Source: JBEBVQ01 sp037190845
GTDB taxonomy: Bacteria > Bacteroidota > Bacteroidia > Chitinophagales > Chitinophagaceae
DNA: 42,915 bases
Direction: 5' to 3'
Assembly (NCBI GenBank): GCA_037190845.1
Contig: JBBCJI010000034.1
Span: forward strand, 1 to 42,915
Position 1 is the first letter of the stretch. Each line of letters begins with the position of its first letter. Both the position numbers and the translations under genes were made by a program. The notes under the pieces were generated by a model. The model was given only the letters and a program-made list of their open reading frames with translations, ran no database searches and was not told the origin of the DNA. Shown here in pieces: positions 33,652 to 42,060 of the stretch.

Positions 33652-35697
33652 ATGTGCTCACTCCAAAGAACGGAAGGACATTTCCGGATACTACAACTCC
33701 TGCTCCTGGCATACTTCCTGTTGCATGGAACGGTTTACGCCCAGGAATTCGAGGTGCTGAACAGGCTGGAGATCCAACCCGACCCCGTTATCGAATATAA
33801 ACCTGATACGACTCGTATTCTGGAGATGTTGAAAGGTGGAGAAACATTAGAGTTTACACATCCTGACAGTGCATTACTGCTTGCCGGGAAGGCGCTCAGA
33901 GAAACCCGGCAAACAGATTATAAAACAGGCCAGCTCAGGGCCTTATTTCTTATGGGCAATCTCAGGAGTGCGGAAGGTGCACATCATCAGAGTATATTTT
34001 TTTACAAACAGGCGCTGGCATTGGCCCGGGAAATTATCGAAACACACCCGCGGCATGACAAGGTTATCATTATCCGGATACTTAATAACCTGGGGCGGAA
34101 TTACAAAGCGATGGGATATTACCATCAGGCTATTTATTACTATAGCATGGGTATTAATGCGGTAGAAAGCACACACCTGAAAGACAGCAAAGATGAAAGG
34201 GCAGCGATGCTGCTTTTCAACAATGTCGGGGCCTTGTGGAACGATCTGAAAGAGCCGAAGCTGGCGGGATACTACCTGGGAAAGGGACGGATACTGGCCG
34301 AAAAAAGTAAAGACTCTTTTGTATTGGCCGGTATTTACTGCAATATTGCGTCGCTGGAGACCACAGACAAGGAAAAAGGCCGGGATTATTTTGAGAAAGC
34401 TTTGCTGATCGGGAATAAAAATAATTATCCCCTAATACAAATTTCCGCTACACAGGGCCTTGGCATTTATTGGGATAATGAAGGTCAGCCGGAGAAGGCG
34501 ATCTCCTATTTTAAAGAAAGCCTTAAGCACACCAAAAAAAGCCGGAATACGGAAAAGAAGTTTGTACTTTATTACAACCTGGCCATTACCTATCTGAATA
34601 TCAGAGACCACAGGATGGCCGAGAAATACCTGAAAACTTCATTGGAAAACACATCCGGCATCAAAGCTGACTATGATATTGCCCTGATCCATCGCGGACT
34701 GTCTACAGTCTATGCACACACCGGCCGGCATCGTCAGGCCTGGGGTCATATTGCCATGTATATAAAGATGAATGACAGCATGATGAAGGCAGAGAAAAGG
34801 AGGGTAATAAGCACTTTTGAGCAATACCATATAGCAGAAAAGGACAAGCAGCTTGCATTGCGAAAGCTTCAGATACTCGAACAGGAAAAACGGCTACAAA
34901 AAAAAAACTTACTGATCCTGGGCATATCAGCAGGCGTTGCTGTAATGATTGTACTCCTGTTCAGCTTTCATCGCAATTACAAGCACAAACAACGGCTGCA
35001 GAAGGAACGGTTCCGGGGCATAGAACAGGAACAGGAGATCATACAGCTCAAAGCTATGATCCGTGGAGAAGAAAAAGAACGGGCACGCCTTGCACGGGAA
35101 TTACATGATGGAGTTACCAGCCAGCTTGTAGCTGTAAAATTGAATGTTGGTAATCTGCGTAACCGGAAAGACCGGATGATCACCCCGGAAGAGCTTGATA
35201 ATGTCTTTCTGCAACTGGACGAAACCACAAAAGAGCTTCGGAAAGCAGCCCACAACCTGCTCCCCGATACACTGGAAGAAAGCGGGCTGGAAATCGCTTC
35301 CGGGTTATTTTGCGAAAAAATCAAAACTGGCACCGGGATCGATACAGACTTCCAGGTATACGGTATCATTCCCCGTCTCCACCATGAGATAGAATTATCT
35401 CTGTACCGGATGATCCAGGAGCTCACCCAGAACGTGCTGAAGCATGCCAGCGCCACTTACCTTATGGTGCAACTGAGCTGCAGGGACCAACTGCTCAGTA
35501 TTACCGTTGAAGATAATGGCAGGGGCTTACCGGCAGATAATATACCTGGAGATGTGGGAAAAGGCCTCCGGGCTATAGAAGAAAGGGTACTCTCTCTGAA
35601 CGGACATGTAGATGTGATAAGCAAGGAGCATACGGGTACTACAATCTATATCGAGTTTGATATTTCCAAATTTCAAAACAGCAGCCATGTCTATTAA
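33652..35697 (+). CDS. TPR sensor histidine kinase, HisKA_3 type (HK2)
   Basis: The 681-residue protein has a signal peptide (LLLLAYFLLHGTVYAQ, ending near 31), a TPR sensor region (about 70-390; YHQAIYYYSMGINAVES, QPEKAISYFKESLKHTKK), one membrane helix (418-439), a HisKA_3 domain with phosphorylated H485 in RLARELHDG, and a HATPase_c domain (ELTQNVLKHASAT, VEDNGRGLP, GKGLRAIEERV). Its layout is that of HK1 at 20274, and both motif sets align closely, so the two are paralogs. Its last 11 bases overlap the RR2 gene. Confidence 0.92.
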   Translation: MCSLQRTEGHFRILQLLLLAYFLLHGTVYAQEFEVLNRLEIQPDPVIEYKPDTTRILEMLKGGETLEFTHPDSALLLAGKALRETRQTDYKTGQLRALFLMGNLRSAEGAHHQSIFFYKQALALAREIIETHPRHDKVIIIRILNNLGRNYKAMGYYHQAIYYYSMGINAVESTHLKDSKDERAAMLLFNNVGALWNDLKEPKLAGYYLGKGRILAEKSKDSFVLAGIYCNIASLETTDKEKGRDYFEKALLIGNKNNYPLIQISATQGLGIYWDNEGQPEKAISYFKESLKHTKKSRNTEKKFVLYYNLAITYLNIRDHRMAEKYLKTSLENTSGIKADYDIALIHRGLSTVYAHTGRHRQAWGHIAMYIKMNDSMMKAEKRRVISTFEQYHIAEKDKQLALRKLQILEQEKRLQKKNLLILGISAGVAVMIVLLFSFHRNYKHKQRLQKERFRGIEQEQEIIQLKAMIRGEEKERARLARELHDGVTSQLVAVKLNVGNLRNRKDRMITPEELDNVFLQLDETTKELRKAAHNLLPDTLEESGLEIASGLFCEKIKTGTGIDTDFQVYGIIPRLHHEIELSLYRMIQELTQNVLKHASATYLMVQLSCRDQLLSITVEDNGRGLPADNIPGDVGKGLRAIEERVLSLNGHVDVISKEHTGTTIYIEFDISKFQNSSHVY

Positions 35698-36337
35698 AGT
35701 CGTAATTACAGATGATCATTTACTGCTGATCAACGGTCTGGTAGATGCTTTGCGTCAATATGAGCATATTGAGGTGACAAATATTTACACAACCGGGGGC
35801 GATCTGCTGAAAGGACTTGGTGTTTCTGTACCGGATGTGTTACTGCTTGATCTGCATTTACCGGATATTATGGGCAACGACCTGGCCGGAAAACTACGGA
35901 AGTCATATCCGGATATGCGTATCCTGATCCTTACCGGGATGGAATCTGCCTTTCATGTTAAGGACGTGATGCAGCAGGGATGTATGGGGTACCTGCTCAA
36001 AACGGCCACCACCCCGGACATGCTTGCCGAGGCCATTGAGAAGGTATATGCCGGGGAAACGTTTATTGACGAGGCAATCAAAGATCAGCTTGTCAACAAA
36101 ATATTCCGCACCAGTCGTAATTCAGGGAGTAATGTACCCTTACCCAGACTCAGTCAGCGGGAAAGGGAAGTGCTGCAACTGATCGCTGCCCAGTACAGTA
36201 ATCAGCAGATAGCAGAAAGACTCTTCCTGAGTCAACGGACTGTCGAGAATCACCGCTTCAACCTGATGCAGAAGCTGGGGGTGAAGAATACTGCCGGCTT
36301 ATTGATGAAAGCTGTTCAGTTTGGCATACTGGAATAG
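35687..36337 (+). CDS. NarL/LuxR-family response regulator (RR2)
   Basis: The 216-residue protein begins at the ATG at 35687 (MSIKVVITDDH), 11 bp inside the HK2 gene, giving the same N-terminus as RR1. The receiver domain has D9, D10, the phosphorylated D55 (VLLLDLHLPD), T83 (LILTG) and K105 (LLKT). The LuxR helix-turn-helix is at about 150-212 (LSQREREVLQLIAAQYSNQQIAERLFLSQRTVENHR). Same length and spacing as RR1, so the two systems arose by duplication. A strong hairpin follows. Confidence 0.93.
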   Translation: MSIKVVITDDHLLLINGLVDALRQYEHIEVTNIYTTGGDLLKGLGVSVPDVLLLDLHLPDIMGNDLAGKLRKSYPDMRILILTGMESAFHVKDVMQQGCMGYLLKTATTPDMLAEAIEKVYAGETFIDEAIKDQLVNKIFRTSRNSGSNVPLPRLSQREREVLQLIAAQYSNQQIAERLFLSQRTVENHRFNLMQKLGVKNTAGLLMKAVQFGILE

Positions 36338-36366
36338 ACGTATCCAAAATAAAAAAGAGTGAGCAG

Positions 36367-36433
36367 AGAGCGGGAATGAAAAAGAGCGGAAAAACAGTGC
36401 GCTTACGCTCCCTCTTTCCCGCTCTTTATTTTG
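36367..36433. terminator. Terminator after RR2, probably also serving tRNA-Arg
   Basis: AGAGCGGGAA (36367-36376) pairs with TTCCCGCTCT (36416-36425), and an alternative stem AAAGAGCGG/CCGCTCTTT shares the right arm. A TTTATTTT tract follows on the plus strand; on the minus strand the hairpin follows the tRNA 3' end. The genes converge here. Confidence 0.75.
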
Positions 36434-36505
36434 TAGCCTCGCCTGGAATCGAACCAGGATCTGGAGCTTCGGAAACTCTTATACTATCCATTGTACTACG
36501 AGGCC
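36434..36505 (-). tRNA. tRNA-Arg (anticodon CCG)
   Basis: The minus strand folds as a 72-nt cloverleaf: acceptor GGCCTCG/CGAGGCT with a G1-U72 wobble and A73, D stem GTAC/GTAT, anticodon loop TTCCGAA, and T arm CCTGG-TTCGATT-CCAGG. Positions 34-36 are CCG, which reads the arginine codon CGG. The first pair of the anticodon stem (A27-C43) is mismatched. CCA is not encoded. A promoter fits upstream. Confidence 0.9.
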
Positions 36506-36521
36506 GTTTTCCAAAGAGATG

Positions 36522-36554
36522 CAAAGGTATTACTTCTTTAGCGTTTTTGGCAAG
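36522..36554 (-). promoter_or_regulatory. Promoter of tRNA-Arg
   Basis: On the minus strand CTTG (36554-36551) lies 21 bp before TACCTTTG (36529-36522), matching the Bacteroidota -33/-7 pattern. The tRNA begins 17 bp after the -7 box. Confidence 0.65.
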
Positions 36555-36688
36555 GTTTTATTCTAATTTCTTCCTGATTTCCCGGAGATTTTCGTATATT
36601 TATAGATTGGAGATTGCATTAATAGCAACAAATGTATTTGATGCGTGCAGTGCGGTGATTTTCATTTTCAACACTTAATTTCAACTAA

Positions 36689-36970
36689 ATGGCCATTCAT
36701 CATAGAAAAAACGATAAGGGAGGTGGTTTCTATTACGAACAGGACGGAAAACAGCTTGCTGAAATGGTTTATGTAATGGCAGGCGACGCCAAAATGATCA
36801 TTGAGCATACCGAGGTAGATCCATCCCTGCAAGGACAGGGCATCGGCAAAAAAATCCAGGCTGAACTTGTAAATTATGTAAGAGCTAACGGAATAAAGGT
36901 ACTCCCCCTCTGCCCTTTCGCAAAAGCTACTTTTCAAAAAATGAAAGAGTGGCAGGATGTGTTGGTGTAG
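36689..36970 (+). CDS. Small GNAT-family N-acetyltransferase (YjdJ-like)
   Basis: The 93-residue protein matches the short Gcn5-related acetyltransferase family: AEMVYVMAGDAKMIIEHTEV, the acetyl-CoA loop PSLQGQGIGKKIQAELV (about 48-64) and the closing VLPLCPFAKATFQK motif. Such proteins bind acetyl-CoA; the acceptor is not known. It is a single gene between the tRNA and a repeat-rich spacer. Confidence 0.9.
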   Translation: MAIHHRKNDKGGGFYYEQDGKQLAEMVYVMAGDAKMIIEHTEVDPSLQGQGIGKKIQAELVNYVRANGIKVLPLCPFAKATFQKMKEWQDVLV

Positions 36971-37493
36971 CGACCCGCGAATCGGCGGGAAAAATAAATG
37001 ATGTCATCCCGGTCACCGAGCCTTGTGTACCCACAAGTGTATTTTTTTAATACTATCTGTCAAAGTAGATAAAACACACTGTTCCCCGGTAAACATGTAC
37101 TACCTAACTTACCATTTGATGTATTGGATGGATCGTATAGCTGAGGTTCGGTAAGGGATGTATGTCATGCTGACGAAGGAAGCATCCCACATAATGAGTG
37201 ATTCCCCGTGTTTTGTAAGATCCTTCCTTCGTCAGGATGACACCATACCCTACAGGATGTGATCGTTTCACTACACGTACCCGTATAGAGAAAAAAGCCG
37301 TACTATTTGTTATGAACATATGAAACACAATACAATTCCCTATTGATATTATACTTGCAATAGATGCGGGTACACCGTAGGCCACCGAGCCGGGATCGTT
37401 TCTTATCAAGCCGGAATTCATTGAGTATCTTATAACTTCAGGCGATTGCGGGTCAGGCCCGCAATGACAGCTATCTTAATACTATCCTGCCAA
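36971..37493. other. Spacer of 523 bp filled by a MITE-like element and a hairpin
   Basis: The interval 37006-37396 is copy A of the MITE-like element listed below. At 37445-37465 ATTGCGGG and CCCGCAAT form a hairpin followed by GACAG, related to the element at 1536-1634. I see no gene. Confidence 0.6.
37006..37396. mobile_element. MITE-like element, copy A (391 bp)
   Basis: The ends are imperfect terminal inverted repeats: ATCCCGG ... GTGTACCC on the left and GGGTACAC ... CCGGGAT on the right. Between 37025 and 37280 it matches copy B at 39986-40285 nearly base for base. An internal inverted pair (TGACGAAGGAAGCATC and GATCCTTCCTTCGTCA) can form a long hairpin. It has an extra stretch of about 90 bp (37281-37368) absent from copy B. 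It encodes no protein. Confidence 0.7.
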
Positions 37494-38207
37494 CTACAAG
37501 TACAGGTAATACGGCATCAACAGTTCCCTGAATGGCTCCGTATATACACCCACACTGTTGTATATTGTAAGGACTTCATCTTTACGCCCGCCGCAGGGAA
37601 ATGCCGCAGCAACACTGATGACCCGGTTTATACGCTTACTTGCCAGCGGACGAACAGAAAGCGCACGGTGTATATGCCAGCTCTGCCGGGTAAGCAGAGT
37701 CTCCCACAAAGCATGCTCCGCAGCAGGCAGCATAACACAAGCCACACCCTGTGCACTGAGATTATGTGAAAGGACGAAAAAAAGATCCGACTGGGATAAT
37801 GAGGTATCATGTCGCGCCAGGTTCCTGCCTTCATCCGGGCCCCGCAGATCATCGCTGAAAAAAGGGGGATTGCAGATGATCATGTCATACTTTACGGTAG
37901 CGGTATAGTCACGTACGTCCGTATGTTGCACATGAATGCTGCCTCCCCATGGGCTCTCCGCTATATTCTCTCTGGCCTGCTGCGCGGCAGATGCTTCCAC
38001 TTCCAGCGCATCTATTACGAGATCCGGACGTTTTTGTGCTATCATCAGCGATAATAAACCTGTACCACAACCTATATCCAGGATCCTTTTCGCAGATGAC
38101 GCAACCGGCGCCCACGCTCCCTGGACGCAGGCATCGGTAGATACCTTCATGGCACAATACTCCTGGTGTACCGTAAACTGCTTAAACCGGAAATAATGAT
38201 TACTCAT
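37494..38207 (-). CDS. trmN: tRNA1(Val) A37 N6-methyltransferase (TrmN6/YfiC)
   Basis: The 237-residue protein is a class I SAM-dependent methyltransferase. N-terminal FRFKQFTVHQEYCAMKVSTDA is typical of TrmN6, followed by the SAM-binding loop ILDIGCGTGLLSLMIA (about 42-57), an acidic residue in ALEVEASAAQQA, and the catalytic NPPF motif at 113-116 used for N6-adenine methylation. It modifies A37 of tRNA1(Val) in E. coli. The start at 38207 overlaps the tsaD stop by four bases (ATGA), so the two are coupled. Confidence 0.9.
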   Translation of the reverse strand: MSNHYFRFKQFTVHQEYCAMKVSTDACVQGAWAPVASSAKRILDIGCGTGLLSLMIAQKRPDLVIDALEVEASAAQQARENIAESPWGGSIHVQHTDVRDYTATVKYDMIICNPPFFSDDLRGPDEGRNLARHDTSLSQSDLFFVLSHNLSAQGVACVMLPAAEHALWETLLTRQSWHIHRALSVRPLASKRINRVISVAAAFPCGGRKDEVLTIYNSVGVYTEPFRELLMPYYLYL

Positions 38208-39220
38208 GACCAGGATGCTCGTGCTTCGGGTATTACAGACAGATCCGAGAAGACCCCATGCAGATATTGATAATAACCGGTGATACCGATCATAGCTGCA
38301 TTGTCCGTGCAATATTCAAAGCGCGGTATGTACACCTGCCAGCCGTTCTGCTCCCCGGCTTTCAGCAAAGCCCTGCGCAATGCACTGTTGGCAGAAACGC
38401 CACCTGCAATACCCACCTGTGCGATCTGGAGCGCTGCTGCCGCTTTTTCAAGCTTGGCGAGCAGCATACGGACAATCGTATACTGAACGGAAGCACATAT
38501 ATCAGCCATGTTTTTTGCTATAAAATCCGGATCCCGGAGCTGCTGCTCTTTCAGGAAATATAAAACCGCCGTTTTGATGCCACTGAAACTAAAATTATAA
38601 TCCGGCATGTCCGTAACCGGGAATCTGAACCGGAGCGGATCGCCGTCTGCTGCATATTTGTCTATCAAAGGTCCGCCAGGGTAAGACAATCCGAGCATCT
38701 TGGCCGTTTTATCAAATGCTTCTCCCGCAGCATCATCCATAGTAGTACCCAATACTTCCATATCAAGATGGCTCCGGCACAGCACGATCTGGGTATGGCC
38801 ACCTGATACCGTCAGACATAAAAAAGGAAAAGAAGGTTTCGGGTCTTCAATAAAATGTGCCAGCACATGCGCCTGCATATGATGCACCGCCAGCGTCGGG
38901 ATGCCGCGCGCCTGTGCAAAGGCTTTGGCAAAAGACGCCCCAACAAGCAATGAGCCTATCAGCCCGGGCGCACGGGTGTAGGCGACCGCATTTATTTCTT
39001 CTTTTTTCACACCCGCCTGCCTGAGCGCCACGTCCACAACCGGGACAATATTCTGCATATGCGCCCGCGAAGCCATTTCCGGCACTACACCGCCATACAG
39101 CTCATGTACTTTCTGGGTAGCAATCAAATTGCTCAATACGATTCCATCCCGGACGATTGCCGCACTGGTATCGTCGCAGGAAGATTCAATCGCAAGGATG
39201 GTGACTGGTTGTTCTTTCAT
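38204..39220 (-). CDS. tsaD: tRNA threonylcarbamoyladenosine transferase TsaD (Gcp/Kae1)
   Basis: TsaD transfers the threonylcarbamoyl group to A37 of ANN-decoding tRNAs with TsaB and TsaE. The 338-residue protein starts at 39220 (MKEQPVTILAIESSCDDTSAA); the upstream in-frame stretch is low-complexity and belongs to the palindrome. The metal ligands are H114 and H118 in HHMQAHV, and the ASKHA motif VSGGHTQIVL follows at 138-147. EAFDKTAKMLGLSYPGGP and GGVSANSALR are also typical. trmN follows with a 4-bp overlap, coupling two tRNA A37 modification genes. Confidence 0.96.
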   Translation of the reverse strand: MKEQPVTILAIESSCDDTSAAIVRDGIVLSNLIATQKVHELYGGVVPEMASRAHMQNIVPVVDVALRQAGVKKEEINAVAYTRAPGLIGSLLVGASFAKAFAQARGIPTLAVHHMQAHVLAHFIEDPKPSFPFLCLTVSGGHTQIVLCRSHLDMEVLGTTMDDAAGEAFDKTAKMLGLSYPGGPLIDKYAADGDPLRFRFPVTDMPDYNFSFSGIKTAVLYFLKEQQLRDPDFIAKNMADICASVQYTIVRMLLAKLEKAAAALQIAQVGIAGGVSANSALRRALLKAGEQNGWQVYIPRFEYCTDNAAMIGITGYYQYLHGVFSDLSVIPEARASWS

Positions 39221-39266
39221 AATGGGTATACAAAATTCGGGAATATCAATGAAACGGGAACTATTA

Positions 39267-39343
39267 AATGTGTTGGATGTGGGAGATGTGTTGGATGTGA
39301 CGGGTGTCATCACATCTTCCACATCCGACACATCCCTCACATT
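39267..39343. repeat. 77-bp palindrome of 6-mers at 9-bp spacing
   Basis: AATGTG (39267), then GATGTG at 39276, 39285 and 39294, a 11-bp centre, then CACATC at 39311, 39320 and 39329 and CACATT at 39338. All are spaced exactly 9 bp. The 3-bp spacers between them differ on the two sides, so only the 6-mers are symmetric. It lies in the divergent promoter region of tsaD and the DoxX-like gene. Confidence 0.85.
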
Positions 39344-39423
39344 TTTAAACAATCACCTGGTTTTACTAAAATTTCCCGATTTTGATAACGCTTGTGCAAG
39401 TCATTATTTTATTTTAGACTATT

Positions 39424-39885
39424 ATGAATACGCTTTTACGATACGCACATGCAGTGGCTGTTATTGGCCTGGCCATATTTTTCATCAATGCCGGTATGAA
39501 AAATTTCCGGGGCAGACCGTTACGGCCGGTTGATGAAAGACAACTTATAGAAACCGTAATCATAAAACAAACCTATGAGCCGCCGGCTGCCTATAATGTC
39601 ACGATGAATACACTCCGGCAGAACGGCTTTCTGAAGCTGATCGGCATCTTCCAGATCACGGCAGGCCTGCTGATGTTTATACCGGCACTGAGACTAACAG
39701 GATTATTGCTCCTGCTGCCTATCATTCTGAATATCTTCCTGCTGCATGTATTTATTGATAATCGGGCACATGAAAATGTGGAAACGGGTATCCTGCTGGC
39801 TGTAACCCTCCTGTTAACCGGCTTTTATCACAGACAGTTGCGACTGGCACTGTGGTTGCCGGCTATAAAGAGGTACCGGCTATAA
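39424..39885 (+). CDS. DoxX-like membrane protein
   Basis: The 153-residue protein has four membrane helices (about 8-24, 70-88, 92-112, 118-136). The first helix and FFINAGMKNFRG, and the run LKLIGIFQITAGLLMFIPALRLTGLLLLLPIILNI, fit the DoxX/DUF4267-like family. Function unknown; some members take part in thiosulfate or quinone chemistry, which cannot be claimed here. Divergent from tsaD. Confidence 0.75.
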   Translation: MNTLLRYAHAVAVIGLAIFFINAGMKNFRGRPLRPVDERQLIETVIIKQTYEPPAAYNVTMNTLRQNGFLKLIGIFQITAGLLMFIPALRLTGLLLLLPIILNIFLLHVFIDNRAHENVETGILLAVTLLLTGFYHRQLRLALWLPAIKRYRL

Positions 39886-39985
39886 ACTGCTTCCCGACCA
39901 TCAAAAAAGCTGTCATTGCGGGCCTGAGCTACAATCGTCTTCGGAATATCACAGCCATTAATAAAGGCTGTAGTAATTACATACG

Positions 39986-40285
39986 ATCCCGGGACAAGCC
40001 CTACCGTGTACCCACAAGTGTAATTATTTAATACCATCTGTCAAGGTAGCTAAACAACCAGTGTTGTCCGGTGAACATGTAATACTTACCATTTGATGTA
40101 TTGGATGGATCGTATAGCTGAAGTTCGGTAAGGGATGTATGTCATGCTGACGAAGGAAGCATCCCACATAATGAGTGATTCCCCGTGTTTTGTGAGATCC
40201 TTCCTTCGTCAGGATGACACCGTACCCTACAGGATGCGATCGTTTCACTACACGTACGGGTACACCGTAGGGACAAGCCCGGGAT
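39986..40285. mobile_element. MITE-like element, copy B (300 bp)
   Basis: The terminal inverted repeats are 28 bp and agree at 22 positions (left 39986-40013, right 40258-40285), each beginning ATCCCGGG and ending GTGTACCC. Internal sequence matches copy A, including the GACGAAGGA inverted pair. No open frame of note and no transposase are present, so any movement would need a partner elsewhere. Confidence 0.75.
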
Positions 40286-40327
40286 GACATCATCTGTTTC
40301 TGCTATTGAGGAACATTCCGCATAGCA

Positions 40328-40357
40328 TAAAAAACAGCGGCCTGAAGCAGACCGCTG
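40328..40357 (-). terminator. Terminator of the hsp20 gene
   Basis: On the minus strand CAGCGG (40357-40352), an 11-nt loop, CCGCTG (40340-40335) and then TTTTTT form an intrinsic terminator, 23 bp past the Hsp20 stop codon. Confidence 0.85.
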
Positions 40358-40379
40358 CGGCATGCAAGCACTCAGGTGA

Positions 40380-40850
40380 TTACTGCACCTCGATGGTTTT
40401 GGATACGGGCGCTGTACCTTCTTTTTTAGGTAAATTCAGCAGCAGGATACCGTCGTTATAACGGGCATCAATTTTACCGGCATCTACCGTATCATCGAGC
40501 GTAAAGCTCCGGCTGAATGACTGCTGGCGGTACTCCTTACGGATCCAGCCATTATCCTTGTTTTCCCCGGCATCTTCTTCCTGATGTTCGAAGCTGACAG
40601 TAAGCCGGTCATCCTGCACATGGATCCTGAAGTCTTCCTTTTTCAAACCCGGAGCAATAACCGCTACCTCATACTGCTTATCGGTTTCCTTAACGTTCAC
40701 CGGCACACTGCCTTTCTTCGCGGCATCCCGGAAAGATGTAAAATCATCGTCCCAGAAACGTACCGGAGTGTTTTGAAAAAAATGGTCAACCAGGTTGCCG
40801 AACGATACTACAGGAGCATTACCACGCTGTCTTTGAATGATCTTTGTCAT
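40380..40850 (-). CDS. Hsp20/alpha-crystallin family small heat shock protein
   Basis: The 156-residue protein has the alpha-crystallin domain (about 50-150): VNVKETDKQYEVAVIAPGLK, FRIHVQDDRLTVSFEHQEE, and the late motif ARYNDGILLLNLPKKE, with a short C-terminal tail. Such chaperones form oligomers and hold denatured proteins. The start at 40850 (MTKIIQRQRGNAPVVSFGNL) gives the usual length. The gene has its own terminator and stands alone; no CIRCE-type operator is visible upstream. Confidence 0.93.
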   Translation of the reverse strand: MTKIIQRQRGNAPVVSFGNLVDHFFQNTPVRFWDDDFTSFRDAAKKGSVPVNVKETDKQYEVAVIAPGLKKEDFRIHVQDDRLTVSFEHQEEDAGENKDNGWIRKEYRQQSFSRSFTLDDTVDAGKIDARYNDGILLLNLPKKEGTAPVSKTIEVQ

Positions 40851-40952
40851 AATTGTAAGTTTTAGTGTTTGGCAGGTATAATACAAGCCGGATACCATTC
40901 GCAAAAACGCGGAACTTATGACAATTCGAAAGGAAAAAATTTCAGGGAAACA

Positions 40953-40981
40953 AAAAAAATGACAGGCATTTTCTGCCTGTC
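40953..40981 (-). terminator. Terminator of the lipoprotein gene
   Basis: On the minus strand GACAGGCA, a 5-nt loop and TGCCTGTC are followed by a run of eight or more T. It lies 50 bp past the stop of the gene at 41031. Confidence 0.85.
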
Positions 40982-41030
40982 TGAATAAGTGTCGGTGAGA
41001 TTTGTCAGAAGACTGACAGGATAACGCATG

Positions 41031-41825
41031 CTAATCCTTCAACTTCAGCCGGTTTTTCTCCACATCCAGCAATTTATCCTGTATTTTAATAACACGGCGT
41101 GCCTGCCGGTCAGACAATTCATGATCAAACCGCGCCCTGACCAGCACTTCTTCCGTACCATGTACCTGCCTCAGGTGCATCGGATGCTGTACGATAGCTG
41201 CGGTATCTCCCCTGCGTGCTTCTTTCACAGACTCCCCGTAAGCATCCACCTGCTGCTCAAACTGATCAATGATCTCATCCCAGTCCGGACGATACCATTC
41301 TGCCGTATCGCGAATACGCTCCTCTTCCTGCTTTTCGCTGCGGATGGTAAACGTCTTTACCCCGTCCGGCAATTTTTTGCCTTTATCAAGAAACAGGTAA
41401 AAAGGGATGCGATGCGTTGCGCCTTTATTGGCCAGCAGATTTTTAAGCATTGCATCACCGGTGGCATCGCTGGCAAAATCGCTGAATCCCCTTATGGGTT
41501 TTCCGGCACTGTCGCAAAGCGTAAGGAAAAGCGGCCCTTTGTGCCCGTCTCTTAATCCGTAATCCAGATTATCACCGCTGCCGACAGACCGGATCCGCAC
41601 TTCTATAGTACCCTCGCTTACGTAATTATCGGCTTTATAATTGAGGCTGCCGGTAACATTTACTACCTGGAAAACCTTTTCCAGATAACCCTTAACAACT
41701 GTGTCATGCGGCTTCAACACTACCTTTCTCTGATAGTTGTCTCCAGGCTTATCATCGGAGCATGAGCAGAGCATTGCCGTGAGCAGCAACACGATACTAC
41801 CTTTCACTATGTTGCCATACATCAT
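41031..41825 (-). CDS. Predicted lipoprotein of unknown function
   Basis: The 264-residue protein starts at 41825 or the next codon (MMYGNIVKGSIVLLLTAMLCSC). A lipobox-like LCSC precedes a Ser-Asp-Asp stretch, so it is probably lipid-anchored. The rest (residues 25-264) is charged, with IPFYLFLDKGKKLPDGVKTF and a C-terminal helical region (DRQARRVIKIQDKLLDVEKN). I recognise no family. It stands alone with its own terminator. Confidence 0.75.
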   Translation of the reverse strand: MMYGNIVKGSIVLLLTAMLCSCSDDKPGDNYQRKVVLKPHDTVVKGYLEKVFQVVNVTGSLNYKADNYVSEGTIEVRIRSVGSGDNLDYGLRDGHKGPLFLTLCDSAGKPIRGFSDFASDATGDAMLKNLLANKGATHRIPFYLFLDKGKKLPDGVKTFTIRSEKQEEERIRDTAEWYRPDWDEIIDQFEQQVDAYGESVKEARRGDTAAIVQHPMHLRQVHGTEEVLVRARFDHELSDRQARRVIKIQDKLLDVEKNRLKLKD

Positions 41826-41949
41826 ATATCGCAGTTTATATATTACTTGCAAAGGTATTAAATACCGTTATGACTCCTCACCCAGTTAACCAGTCAATAA
41901 CTAAAGAGGGGTGTAATTCAAATCTTCGCTATAAAAAACTGAATTTTGC

Positions 41950-42020
41950 TTCGACACACTCAGCAACCAACATTAAAAGACGGTCATCGAGCCCTGAGGT
42001 TGTCGAAGGGTCGAAATGAA
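41950..42020. repeat. Dispersed repeat of TCGA-type ends
   Basis: TTCGACACACTCAGCAACC and GAGCCCTGAGGTTGTCGAAGG-like parts are inverted with respect to each other, a pattern of short interspersed palindromes common in Bacteroidota spacers. Coordinates are approximate. Confidence 0.45.
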
Positions 42021-42060
42021 TACCTTGAACTATGAGCATTGCACCCATAAAGTGGTATTA

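Larger units (their letters stand above)
39886..40379. other. Spacer of 494 bp holding MITE-like copy B and the hsp20 terminator
   Basis: Besides the element at 39986-40285, a TGTCATTGCGGG arm of the family at 1536-1634 lies at 39910-39941. The last part holds the terminator of the Hsp20 gene. No gene is seen. Confidence 0.6.

Noticed and set aside
36434..36505. tRNA-Arg as integration site of a genomic island
   Set aside because: No integrase and no repeat of the tRNA 3' end was seen in the window.
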